This document shows, in pieces, positions 1 to 7,898 of a stretch of 63,134 nucleotides of DNA. The number at the start of each line of letters is the position of its first letter. Position 1 is the first letter of the stretch. Below the pieces are notes generated by a model. That model made no database searches, had not been told where the DNA came from, and saw only the letters and a program-made list of their open reading frames with translations. The position numbers and the translations under genes were made by a program. The stretch is taken from NCBI GenBank assembly GCA_027485795.1, contig JAIXQK010000176.1, positions 1 through 63,134 of the forward strand, given 5' to 3'. Source of the DNA: Oxalobacteraceae bacterium (GTDB taxonomy: Bacteria > Pseudomonadota > Gammaproteobacteria > Burkholderiales > Burkholderiaceae_D).

Positions 1-1
1 C

Positions 2-445
2 AAGGCGGTGGCCTTTAAAGAGGCACTGTCGCCGGAGTTCAAGGCGTATCAGCAGCAAGTCTTGAAGAATGCGGATGCGTTGGCGAAGGCTTTGATCGAG
101 CGCGGTTTGCGGATTGTGTCGGGTCGTACCGAGTCGCATGTGATGCTGGTGGATTTGCGCTCGAAGAAGCTGACCGGTAAAGAGGCTGAGGCGGTATTGG
201 GCTCGGCGCACATTACCTGCAACAAGAATGGGATTCCGAATGATCCGGAGAAGCCGTTTGTGACCTCGGGTATTCGTCTGGGCTCACCAGCGATGACAAC
301 GCGTGGCTTCAAGGAAGCGGAAGCCACCAAGGTCGGTCATCTGATTGCCGATGTACTGGACAACCCACATGACGCAGCGACGATTGAACGCGTTAAGGCT
401 GAAGTCAAGAAGCTGACTGATGCACATCCGGTATACGCACGATAA
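2..445 (+). CDS. glyA: Serine hydroxymethyltransferase, C-terminal part (cut by window start)
   Basis: The reading frame is open from the first bases, so the gene begins upstream of the window and only about 147 C-terminal residues are present. The visible part matches the GlyA C-terminal domain: a KAVAFKEAL start, the YQQQV segment, [16 protein letters not shown], and [19 protein letters not shown], which is the PLP-enzyme region carrying the substrate-carboxylate arginine. The family interconverts serine and glycine with tetrahydrofolate. The gene ends about 100 bp before serine-glyoxylate aminotransferase on the same strand, so the three genes probably serve one serine/glyoxylate pathway. 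The PLP lysine lies outside the window. Identity is secure; promoter and start are not visible. Confidence 0.95.
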   Translation, partial: KAVAFKEALSPEFKAYQQQVLKNADALAKALIERGLRIVSGRTESHVMLVDLRSKKLTGKEAEAVLGSAHITCNKNGIPNDPEKPFVTSGIRLGSPAMTTRGFKEAEATKVGHLIADVLDNPHDAATIERVKAEVKKLTDAHPVYAR

Positions 446-546
446 GCAGCGCAAAAAACCCGAGGTAGTGGCGTAATACCACGCTCCCAAAGAGGAGCGC
501 CGAGTGCCCATAACCAATTTTTATATTGAGATGGAAGGAGAGCATC

Positions 547-1809
547 ATGGCTGGACGTAACTTTTTATTTGTACCGGGGCCGACTAATGTCCCGGATCGT
601 GTTCTGCGCGCAATGGTCGTATCGATGGAAGACCACCGCTCGCCCAAGTTTCCTGCCCTCACGAACGAGATGATGCCAGGGCTGAAAAAAGTGTTCCGTA
701 CTGAACACGGCACGCCTTTTATCTTCCCGTCGTCCGGCACTGGTTGCTGGGAAGCTGCAGTCACTAATACCCTGTCGCCTGGCGACCGCGTACTGGCTGC
801 TCGCTTCGGTCAGTTCAGTCATTTGTGGATTGATATGTGCACCCGCCTCGGCCTCGACGTGCAAATCGTTGATTGCGAGTGGGGCACGGGCGTGCCGCTG
901 CAGCAGTACGCCGACATTCTTAAAGCTGATACCGGCCATAAGATCAAAGCGGTTCTGGCCTGCCACAATGAAACCGCCACTGGCGTGACCTCGGATATCG
1001 CAGGTGTTCGCGAGGCGCTCGATGAGGCCAAGCATCCTGCGCTGTTGTTTGTAGATTGCGTGTCTTCGCTCGGCTCGATCGATTTCCGTTTCGATGACTG
1101 GGGCGTTGACATGGCTGTGTCTGGCTCGCAAAAGGGTCTGATGCTGCCAGCTGGCTTGGGCATTCTGTGCGCTAGCCAAAAAGCACTCGCGATGCGTGAG
1201 AGCGCGCAAATGAAACGCGCGTATTTCGACCTCGGCGACATGATGACGTCAAATGCGACCGGTTACTTCCCCTACACCCCGGCACTGTCTCTCATGTACG
1301 GCCTGGTGGAATCGCTCAAGATGATCGAGGAAGAAGGTCTCGACAACATCTTTGCGCGTCACCACTACCTCGCTGAAGGCGTGCGCGCTGCAGTGATCAA
1401 AGGCTGGGGCCTGAAGCTGTGCGCAAAAGAAGCAAAGTGGTACTCGGATACCGTTTCCGCGATTCTGGTCCCAGAGGGCAAGAATGGCGCAGAGGTCATC
1501 GCACGTGCCTACAGCCGTTACAACGTATCGCTGGGCGCTGGTCTGTCAAAGGTTGCCGGCAAGCTGTTCCGCATCGGTCACCTGGGCGACATGAACGAGG
1601 TTCATTTGATGGCTGCGATTGCAGGCGCTGAAATGGCGATGCTCGACTGCGGTATCTCGGTCACTCCGGGTAGCGGCGTTGCAGCTGCGAGCGAATACTG
1701 GCGCACCCATCAGCCACCGTCAGGCTTGCTGATGCGTGGTACCCCGAACGAGCTTAAGGAATCTCATGGAACAAATAGTCTTCCTAGATCGGCAGTCGTT
1801 AAAGGCTGA
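547..1809 (+). CDS. sgaA: Serine-glyoxylate aminotransferase (alanine-glyoxylate class V)
   Basis: A 420-residue class V PLP aminotransferase. The family transfers the amino group of serine to glyoxylate, giving hydroxypyruvate and glycine, a step of the serine cycle. Visible signatures are the N-terminal FVPGPTNVPDRVL, the phosphate-loop region FPSSGTGCWEAA, and the Schiff-base lysine in SGSQKGLMLPAGLG near residue 197. The ATG at 547 is preferred because GGAAGGAGA lies just upstream; the in-frame TTG at 526 has no such site. The 3' end overlaps the hydroxypyruvate reductase gene by 44 bp, so the product hydroxypyruvate goes to the enzyme encoded next. Some members prefer alanine; the location between glyA and hprA favours serine. 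Confidence 0.93.
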   Translation: MAGRNFLFVPGPTNVPDRVLRAMVVSMEDHRSPKFPALTNEMMPGLKKVFRTEHGTPFIFPSSGTGCWEAAVTNTLSPGDRVLAARFGQFSHLWIDMCTRLGLDVQIVDCEWGTGVPLQQYADILKADTGHKIKAVLACHNETATGVTSDIAGVREALDEAKHPALLFVDCVSSLGSIDFRFDDWGVDMAVSGSQKGLMLPAGLGILCASQKALAMRESAQMKRAYFDLGDMMTSNATGYFPYTPALSLMYGLVESLKMIEEEGLDNIFARHHYLAEGVRAAVIKGWGLKLCAKEAKWYSDTVSAILVPEGKNGAEVIARAYSRYNVSLGAGLSKVAGKLFRIGHLGDMNEVHLMAAIAGAEMAMLDCGISVTPGSGVAAASEYWRTHQPPSGLLMRGTPNELKESHGTNSLPRSAVVKG

Positions 1810-2713
1810 GGTCCGTAAGCCGGGCTTCGCGCATCACTGGGAAGAGCATGCACAAACGTTGGAGCAGTCGGTCGTCGACCGACTCTCTAATGCGACGATT
1901 GCGATCACCAACAAGGTGCCGATTCGTCGTGCTTCACTGGAGCAGTTGCCGAACCTGAAAATGATCGCTGTCGCAGCCACTGGCTACGATGTGATCGATG
2001 TGGATGCATGCCGTGAGCGTGGTGTGGCGGTTGCGAATATTCGTAACTACGCCGTGCACACGGTACCGGAGCATAGCTTTGCGCTGATCTTTGCGTTACG
2101 TCGTAATTTGATTGCGTACCGAGAAGACGTGCTGCGCGGGCGCTGGCAGGCACAGGATCAGTTCTGCTTCTTCGATCATCCGATTCGTGATCTGCACGGC
2201 AGCACGATTGGTATTTTCGGTGAAGGTGTACTGGGCCAAGGCACGGCAGCGATCGCCAAGGCACTGGGTATGCGTGTTTTATTTGCAGACCATCCACCGC
2301 CGAAGGCACCGGACGTCGAGTTCACTGACCCAGAAGTAGTATTCGCAGAGTCGGACATTATTTCGCTGCACTGCCCGTTGACACCATCGTCACGCAATTT
2401 CATCGGTCTTGAGCAATTCAAGAAGATGAAACGCAGTGCGATTCTGATCAACACGGCGCGCGGTGGTTTGGTGGACGAGCAAGCACTGAAAACAGCGCTT
2501 GAAACTGGTTTGATCGCAGGTGCAGGTTTTGATGTGCTGACTAAAGAACCACCGAAGGATGGCAATCCTTTACTGGACATAAAAACGCCGAACTTTATTC
2601 TCACACCGCACGTGGCGTGGGCATCGGACGGCGCTATGCAGTTTCTTGCCGATCAGCTTATCGATAACATCGAGTGCTTCATCGCAGGCAAGCCGCAACA
2701 CCTGGTGACTTAA
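1766..2713 (+). CDS. hprA: Hydroxypyruvate reductase / glycerate dehydrogenase
   Basis: A 315-residue member of the D-2-hydroxyacid dehydrogenase family, reducing hydroxypyruvate to D-glycerate with NAD(P)H. The NAD-binding loop reads GIFGEGVLGQGTA (about residue 147), the catalytic Arg is in NTARGGLVDE, the Glu in LTKEPP and the His in TPHVAWAS, which gives the complete R-E-H set. The start at 1766 (MEQIVFLDR) gives the usual family length; the frame stays open further upstream inside sgaA but that part does not look like the family. The overlap with sgaA suggests translational coupling. The other serine-cycle genes (glycerate kinase, malyl-CoA lyase) are not in the window. Confidence 0.93.
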   Translation: MEQIVFLDRQSLKAEVRKPGFAHHWEEHAQTLEQSVVDRLSNATIAITNKVPIRRASLEQLPNLKMIAVAATGYDVIDVDACRERGVAVANIRNYAVHTVPEHSFALIFALRRNLIAYREDVLRGRWQAQDQFCFFDHPIRDLHGSTIGIFGEGVLGQGTAAIAKALGMRVLFADHPPPKAPDVEFTDPEVVFAESDIISLHCPLTPSSRNFIGLEQFKKMKRSAILINTARGGLVDEQALKTALETGLIAGAGFDVLTKEPPKDGNPLLDIKTPNFILTPHVAWASDGAMQFLADQLIDNIECFIAGKPQHLVT

Positions 2714-2771
2714 GGCGTAATTGAAAATCTGAAACTCGAATTTTTTATCATTTAAATTTCAGGATCTTTTT

Positions 2772-3128
2772 ATGAAAAAACTTTCCTTAGCTCTTGTCTT
2801 AGCTCTTTCGGCTAGTACTGTGTTCGCCGCTAGCGTGGCGAAAGCAGACAAGGACAATGACGGTACGCTCGACAAAAATGAAGCGAAAGCCATACCGATG
2901 GTGGCCAAGCATTTTGATCTGATCGACGTCGATAAAGATGGCACTGTTGATCAAGCTGAAATCAACGCCTTCAAAGTAATGAAGGCTGACAAGGACAACG
3001 ACGGTACGCTCGAGAAGAGCGAAGTGAAGCACAAGGGTATCGCTAAGGCCTTCGAACAACTCGATGGCGACAAAGACGGCACACTTGATGCCAAAGAAAT
3101 CATGGCATTTTTCCAGAAGAAAAACTAA
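2772..3128 (+). CDS. Secreted EF-hand calcium-binding protein
   Basis: A 118-residue protein with a cleavable signal peptide (Lys-rich start, hydrophobic core, TVFAAS cleavage region) and then four evenly spaced EF-hand-like loops: DKDNDGTLDKNE, DVDKDGTVDQAE, DKDNDGTLEKSE and DGDKDGTLDAKE. Each loop has Asp at positions 1, 3 and 5, Gly at 6 and Glu at 12, so all four should bind calcium. Loops 1 and 3 are almost identical, which points to internal duplication of a two-hand unit. It is probably periplasmic. It is followed by a strong terminator, so it is likely a single-gene unit. Its target is unknown. Confidence 0.88.
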   Translation: MKKLSLALVLALSASTVFAASVAKADKDNDGTLDKNEAKAIPMVAKHFDLIDVDKDGTVDQAEINAFKVMKADKDNDGTLEKSEVKHKGIAKAFEQLDGDKDGTLDAKEIMAFFQKKN

Positions 3129-3169
3129 CTGATTACGCTGTACCCTCCTCTACTCTCCGTAGCACCTTT

Positions 3170-3193
3170 AAACGCACCTTCGGGTGCGTTTTT
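3170..3193 (+). terminator. Rho-independent terminator after the EF-hand gene
   Basis: Eight-base stem AACGCACC with a TTCG tetraloop and GGTGCGTT, followed by a T run. It lies 43 bp after the stop codon of the EF-hand gene. Confidence 0.88.
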
Positions 3194-3467
3194 CTTTGGC
3201 GCCGAATTTTTAATTCGACAAGCATCGGCCCCATCGCACAAGACGCCAAGGTACCAAAGTACAAAACTCGTTTTCGACTTGTTAAGTGAAATTATGAGTT
3301 TGAAAATCCTATCGCACCGCAGCATCAAAAACTACCAAGATTTATGTTTGGATTAGCCGAAACTCGGTGTATCTTGGAGCAAAAGAAATAAATGCTGCAT
3401 GAGTCGGCCTGACTGACAAGAAAAAACGATCAGGCTCTCTGACCAACCCAACCCTCAAGGTGGCACG
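3194..3467. other. Intergenic stretch before the sigma-54 activator gene
   Basis: AT-rich upstream region of the regulator gene. The only structure seen is a short inverted repeat, GCCTGA (3407-3412) and TCAGGC (3430-3435), about 35 bp before the start codon. No convincing -35/-10 pair was identified and no open frame looks like a gene. Confidence 0.4.
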
Positions 3468-5402
3468 GTGCTAGCAGAAAAAAAGAAGCATATCGAGACA
3501 GTGGTGCAGGTCGCGGAGGCACGCTCGCAGGCCGGTCTATTGCATGATCAGATCATTCGAGAATCATGGATGCGCTGCGTGCATGATCACAAGCTCGATC
3601 CTACCCGGATGCAGGAAGCGATTATCCTGCCTAGTAACCGGGTTCGAGAACACAAAGACCAGCTCGAAGATTTTCTGCACATTGCACGTCACGGTGTTGA
3701 GGCGCTTTACCATCATGTCGCTGGGCTAGGCTACGCAATTCTTCTCACCGATTCACATGGCGTCACTGTTGACTTCATGGGTGATATCCAACTCGATGCC
3801 AGCCTGAGAAAAGCAGGCTTGTACCTGGGTTCGAATTGGCATGAAACGGTAGCGGGAACCTGCGGTGTTGGCACCTGCATCACGACGGGTGAGGCGTTGA
3901 CAGTTCACCTTGAAGATCACTTCGACGCAACCCATATTCCACTGACATGTACTGCAGCACCCGTCTACGACCCCGCTGGTCATCTAAAAGCCGTATTGGA
4001 TATCTCGCTACTCACCTCACCCTCTGACAAGGCGAGCCAACACCTTGCACTGCAATTAGTGCGTATGTATGCGCATAAAATCGAAAATGCCTACTTCCTG
4101 CATCACTACAGAGATCAGTGGGTGTTGCGTATGTCGACGGCGCCGGAGTTCCTTGAAGTCAGCCCGGAGTATCTGCTAGCGATTAATGCCTCTGGAAAAA
4201 TCGTTGGCTATAACCATCTCGCACAAAAGCTATTCAAGCAATACACCAGTCATGAGTTAATGGGGCAGTCAATTTCATCTCTGATCGAGCTGACGGTCGA
4301 CGACTTACCTAATTATCTGGCGGAGCGCCCCGTTGATCGACGTGCACTGAAAATTCATAACGCATTACAACTCGTGTTCTTGTCAGTGAAGTGGCCGGCT
4401 CGTCGCAGTATGACCGGGTCGGACGATAGCGCTACTGTACAAATTCCTGCCGAACTCAAAGCCCTCACCCAAGGCGATGCCCAACTGGAGAAACAAATCG
4501 CTCGCGCTGCCCGCTTGGCGAATTCACCGATCAGTATCTTGATCACTGGTGAGACCGGTAGCGGTAAAGAATATTTTGCCAAGGCGCTACATCAAAGCAG
4601 CGAACGACGTGATGGCCCGTTTATTGCCGTTAATTGCGCTGCCATCCCTGACACGCTGATCGAAAGTGAGTTATTCGGCTATGCCCCGGGCAGTTTCTCG
4701 GGCGCGGCGACCAAGGGACGAAAAGGTTTGATTCAAGAAGCCGATGGCGGCACCCTGTTCCTCGATGAAATTGGTGATATGCCAAAGGCGATGCAAACAC
4801 GCCTGCTGCGGGTACTCTCGGAAAAAGAGGTCGTGCCGGTAGGCGCGCAGCGCCCGGTGCCGGTGAATGTGCGTGTGATTGCGGCGACGCATTGTCATCT
4901 AGAGTCACGCGTGCGCGAGGGCTTGTTCCGCGATGATTTGTTCTATCGTTTGAATGGCGCGCATTTCACCTTGCCCCCAGTACGCGAGCGTCAGGATTTG
5001 AGCTGGGTGATTGATCGCGCAATTGCCAAGCAAACCGAAAAAACACCGCATCAACCACCGCTTGTGATCGAGGCCGAGGCGAAGTCTTTACTCATGCGTC
5101 ACCGCTGGCCAGGCAACCTGCGAGAGCTGACCAATGTGATCGACTTCTCGGTAGCGGTGTGCACGAATCGCTTGATCACGGTGGGCGACTTGCCGGAGTA
5201 CTTGGTAAACCCCGATTTAAATGACCCTGAGAGTCCCTTGGTTGCGCGTGACTTGTCGCGCCATGGCAAGCAAGCAAGAGAACTCCTTGCTGAACTCGAA
5301 TCTTGTCAATGGAATGTGACTGCTGCAGCGCAAAATCTCGGCATCTCACGCATGACCTTGTACCGTCGCATGAAGCAACATGGCATCACTCCACCACGCT
5401 GA
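3468..5402 (+). CDS. AcoR-like sigma-54-dependent transcriptional activator
   Basis: A 644-residue enhancer-binding protein with a GTG start. A GAF-type sensor region spans about residues 85-200 and a PAS-like segment about 225-290. The AAA+ domain has Walker A GETGSGKE (about 361), the sigma-54 contact loop as GSFSGA instead of GAFTGA (about 408) and Walker B TLFLDEIGDM (about 430). A Fis-type helix-turn-helix (NLGISRMTLYRRMKQHG) ends the protein. The architecture is that of AcoR/DhaR-type regulators of alcohol, diol or acetoin use. Immediately downstream are a 17-bp palindrome and a consensus sigma-54 promoter in front of a Tat-exported amidohydrolase, which is the obvious target. The inducer cannot be read from sequence. 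Confidence 0.9.
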   Translation: MLAEKKKHIETVVQVAEARSQAGLLHDQIIRESWMRCVHDHKLDPTRMQEAIILPSNRVREHKDQLEDFLHIARHGVEALYHHVAGLGYAILLTDSHGVTVDFMGDIQLDASLRKAGLYLGSNWHETVAGTCGVGTCITTGEALTVHLEDHFDATHIPLTCTAAPVYDPAGHLKAVLDISLLTSPSDKASQHLALQLVRMYAHKIENAYFLHHYRDQWVLRMSTAPEFLEVSPEYLLAINASGKIVGYNHLAQKLFKQYTSHELMGQSISSLIELTVDDLPNYLAERPVDRRALKIHNALQLVFLSVKWPARRSMTGSDDSATVQIPAELKALTQGDAQLEKQIARAARLANSPISILITGETGSGKEYFAKALHQSSERRDGPFIAVNCAAIPDTLIESELFGYAPGSFSGAATKGRKGLIQEADGGTLFLDEIGDMPKAMQTRLLRVLSEKEVVPVGAQRPVPVNVRVIAATHCHLESRVREGLFRDDLFYRLNGAHFTLPPVRERQDLSWVIDRAIAKQTEKTPHQPPLVIEAEAKSLLMRHRWPGNLRELTNVIDFSVAVCTNRLITVGDLPEYLVNPDLNDPESPLVARDLSRHGKQARELLAELESCQWNVTAAAQNLGISRMTLYRRMKQHGITPPR

Positions 5403-5420
5403 TACACCTTGGTGACACCT

Positions 5421-5437
5421 CTGTGACAGTGTCACAG
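5421..5437. promoter_or_regulatory. Palindromic upstream activator site (putative enhancer)
   Basis: A perfect 17-bp palindrome, CTGTGACAGTGTCACAG, 127 bp upstream of the -24 element of the sigma-54 promoter. It is flanked by related half-sites GGTGACACC (5411-5419) and GTGTTACACC (5442-5451). Distance and symmetry fit an enhancer for a Fis-type HTH dimer; assignment to the adjacent regulator is inference. Confidence 0.75.
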
Positions 5438-5563
5438 CTTAGTGTTACACCGAGACGATGATCAAGTATTGGGTGACATTGAGTCTTCGCTGTTTCTTCA
5501 GTCAATTCGCGGCAAACGAAACAGAATTTCAGCCAAGTCGAACAGGCAAGCGCTGCCCGGCCA

Positions 5564-5580
5564 TTGGCACACAGATTGCT
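5564..5580 (+). promoter_or_regulatory. Sigma-54 (-24/-12) promoter
   Basis: TTGGCAC, five bases (ACAGA), then TTGCT: a full match to the consensus TGGCAC-N5-TTGCW with the invariant GG and GC ten bases apart. The expected start site is about 12 bases further on, leaving a leader of roughly 185 nt before the amidohydrolase ATG at 5776. Confidence 0.85.
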
Positions 5581-5734
5581 CTTAGGTTTTAGGAATCGCT
5601 TCTAACCCCGTCTGTCATGGGTGTGAAGGCGAATATGCTGCACTGAGTCATCACGCAGCGACGATGTTGAGGGTTGGGCTGGTAGCGAGACCTTCTTAAA
5701 GGAAGCTTCTCTGGCAGCGTGGCCTTGCAGCAAA

Positions 5735-5752
5735 CAGGGTGGAGCCACCCTG
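5735..5752 (+). promoter_or_regulatory. Leader hairpin before the amidohydrolase ribosome-binding site
   Basis: CAGGGTGG, two bases, CCACCCTG: an eight-base perfect inverted repeat in the long leader, ending about 10 bases before the GAGGAG ribosome-binding site. The two-base loop means the innermost pair would open. The rest of 5581-5775 shows no gene. Confidence 0.5.
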
Positions 5753-5775
5753 AATAACAACCTGAGGAGACAAAA

Positions 5776-7335
5776 ATGACTGACAAGCAAAGGCCATTTG
5801 GTGTTTCGATGACGGAGCGTGAGTTTGCAGAGTGTCTACATGCAGACGAAGCAGCGTTCCGCTCACCAATCCCGACCCAAATGGTGTCGAATGGTGAGTA
5901 CAACCCCCTGCCCCAAACCGAGAAGCAAAAGAAGGTCGAATTCCTGATTAAGGAAATGGCCGACAAGGAAGCCAAGCGCCACAATATGAGCCGCCGTGAC
6001 TTCCTGGCGACTTCATCAGGTATGGCTACCGCGTTTATGGCGATGAACCAGGTCTATGGCAACGTGTTTGACGTCAGCGATGTCGAGGCGAAGAACCCGG
6101 ATGCGGCTGGCGAACGCAAGGCGAAGTACAAGGGCCAGTTTATTTTTGATGACCAGACCCACTTCATCCGCGATGACTTTAAAGAGGAAGGCCTGCTCGG
6201 TCTGACCAAGTGGGCGGAAGGCGCCAAGGTCAACCCGAACATCGGCAACATTCCGACGAACCTGTCGCGCTACAAGATGGATAACTACCTCAAGGAAATC
6301 TTCCTTGATTCGGACACCTCGGTGGCACTGCTGTCGGGCGCACCATTTGATGATCCGAACTGGTGGCTGTTGTCGAACGACGCGATCCAAAACGCTTGCC
6401 GTTCGGTGAACAAGATGGCAGGTACGGTACGTATGCTCGGCCATGCTGTGATCACACCGAAGTATCCAAACTGGATGGATGAAGTAGATCGTGCGATTGA
6501 GGAACTGAAGCCAGTGTCCTGGAAATCGTACACCATTGGTGATCCGTTCGGTCCGTCGAAGTTTGCATGGCGCCTGGATGATGAGAAGCTGATGTACCCC
6601 TTCTACGAGAAAGCACTGAAGGCAGGTATCAACACCATCTGTATCCACAAGGGTCTGATGCCACGTGACTACGAGAAAGCGTTTGCTGGTACGTGGGAAC
6701 ACGCGACCGTCAACGATCTCGGTAAGGCTGCTAAAGACTGGCCGAAGATGAACTTCGTGATTTATCACGCAGCGCTCCGCCCATGGCTTGCTGATAAGCC
6801 TGACATGGAAATGGCTCAGTTCGAGAAGGATGGCTACATCCAGTGGTCGACCGACTTGGCACGTATCCCGGAGAAGTTCGGCGTTAACAACGTGTACGCT
6901 GAATTGGGCTCGGTGTTCGCATCGACTGCTGTCACCGATCCGCGCTTCTGCTCGGCCTTCGTCGGTCAGCTGGTCAACCTGATGGGTCCGGATCGTGTGG
7001 TCTGGGGTACCGACTCAGTATGGTACGGCTCGCCACAATGGCAGATCGAAGCGATGCGTCGCCTCGAGATTCCAGACGACATCATGAAAAAGCAAGGCTG
7101 GAAGATCAAGCTTGGTGAAGGCCGCGGTACAGTCAAGAACAAGATCTTCGGTCTCAACTCGGCCAAGCTGTACAAGCTTGATGCGCAGAAGATGGCAGCC
7201 GATGCGATGACTACGCCGTTTGACAACGACATGATCGCGAAGATGAAGGCTGAGTACTTGGCAATGGGCGGCCAGCGTAGCAACGCTGCGTATGGCTACA
7301 TCGCTAAGCAAGGCCGGGAGTTTGATCTCGGCTAA
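5776..7335 (+). CDS. Tat-exported amidohydrolase-family protein (amidohydrolase 2 type)
   Basis: A 519-residue protein with a strong GAGGAG site upstream. A twin-arginine motif, MSRRDFLATSSG, followed by a hydrophobic stretch lies at residues 71-90 after a long hydrophilic N-terminal region, so the Tat signal is internal. The rest looks like a metal-dependent TIM-barrel of the amidohydrolase-2 family: DDQTHF (about residue 126, with Gln where HxH usually has His), ICIHKG, VIYHAA and WGTDSVWYGSPQW near the end with the metal-binding Asp. It follows a sigma-54 promoter and an AcoR-like activator and precedes a small Cys-rich secreted protein. Substrate unknown; the family includes hydrolases and decarboxylases. 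Confidence 0.82.
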   Translation: MTDKQRPFGVSMTEREFAECLHADEAAFRSPIPTQMVSNGEYNPLPQTEKQKKVEFLIKEMADKEAKRHNMSRRDFLATSSGMATAFMAMNQVYGNVFDVSDVEAKNPDAAGERKAKYKGQFIFDDQTHFIRDDFKEEGLLGLTKWAEGAKVNPNIGNIPTNLSRYKMDNYLKEIFLDSDTSVALLSGAPFDDPNWWLLSNDAIQNACRSVNKMAGTVRMLGHAVITPKYPNWMDEVDRAIEELKPVSWKSYTIGDPFGPSKFAWRLDDEKLMYPFYEKALKAGINTICIHKGLMPRDYEKAFAGTWEHATVNDLGKAAKDWPKMNFVIYHAALRPWLADKPDMEMAQFEKDGYIQWSTDLARIPEKFGVNNVYAELGSVFASTAVTDPRFCSAFVGQLVNLMGPDRVVWGTDSVWYGSPQWQIEAMRRLEIPDDIMKKQGWKIKLGEGRGTVKNKIFGLNSAKLYKLDAQKMAADAMTTPFDNDMIAKMKAEYLAMGGQRSNAAYGYIAKQGREFDLG

Positions 7336-7348
7336 TGCGGTGAAGTGA

Positions 7349-7374
7349 CCGTATGCCGGTTCGCCGGCATACGG
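7349..7374 (+). promoter_or_regulatory. Intercistronic UUCG hairpin
   Basis: CCGTATGCCGG, the tetraloop TTCG, then CCGGCATACGG: an 11-bp perfect stem with a stabilising loop. No T run follows, so it is not a classical terminator. It sits between the amidohydrolase stop and the ribosome-binding site of the Cys-rich gene and could protect or process the upstream mRNA. Confidence 0.7.
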
Positions 7375-7416
7375 CACACGCACGGTACTGCCGATTGAGA
7401 ACAGGAGGAGTTAATA

Positions 7417-7701
7417 ATGAAATTGACAAAAAGCAGCTTGGTCTTGGGGCTAATGCTGACATTAGTCGGGGGAATCGCCGTAGCAGATCACCACGGCGAG
7501 AAAAAGACGCGCGTCGGCACCTGCGCCGATGCGAAAAAACAGCAGGATTACTTCTGCGACATGAAAAATGCATCAAGCGATTCCATGGTGGCCCTGGGGA
7601 CTGCTTGTCGTAACGCGAAGATCAATGTCAAGGAAGCCTGTGAAGGCGTTGTAGAAAAAGACGAGACTTATAAATCGTGCAAGATGGAACAGAAGTGCTG
7701 A
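7417..7701 (+). CDS. Small secreted cysteine-rich protein
   Basis: A 94-residue protein preceded by ACAGGAGGAG, a very strong ribosome-binding site. The signal peptide is clear (MKLTKSSLVLGLMLTLVGG, cleavage near AVADHH). The mature part of about 70 residues has six cysteines (GTCAD, FCDM, ACRN, ACEG, SCKM, KC at the end), consistent with three disulfides or metal binding. It lies in the sigma-54 unit behind the amidohydrolase and is followed by a terminator, so the two are probably co-transcribed. No family was recognised. Confidence 0.8.
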   Translation: MKLTKSSLVLGLMLTLVGGIAVADHHGEKKTRVGTCADAKKQQDYFCDMKNASSDSMVALGTACRNAKINVKEACEGVVEKDETYKSCKMEQKC

Positions 7702-7786
7702 TGATGATCTCCGAAGGGTGAAACTGGTAAGACATCGGGTCAATCGTGGCTGATGGTGGTTAATCTTCCTGTAGACCTTGATAGTT

Positions 7787-7815
7787 AACCGGCAGCTCAC
7801 GCTGCCGGTTTTTTT
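7787..7815 (+). terminator. Rho-independent terminator of the amidohydrolase unit
   Basis: AACCGGCAGC, loop TCAC, GCTGCCGGTT, then a run of T: a ten-base perfect stem closing the unit that began at the sigma-54 promoter. Confidence 0.9.
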
Positions 7816-7898
7816 ATGCTCATGTTCTGGTAAGCTGAGGCAGAAGTAAAACGAGTCAGGTAAAAACCATAATCGCCAAGATAATCCATCTTAGAGCC

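Noticed and set aside
6016-6768. A 250-codon open frame on the minus strand inside the amidohydrolase gene
   Set aside because: It runs antisense to a gene with clear motifs and has no ribosome-binding site or recognisable domain; long antisense frames are common at this base composition.
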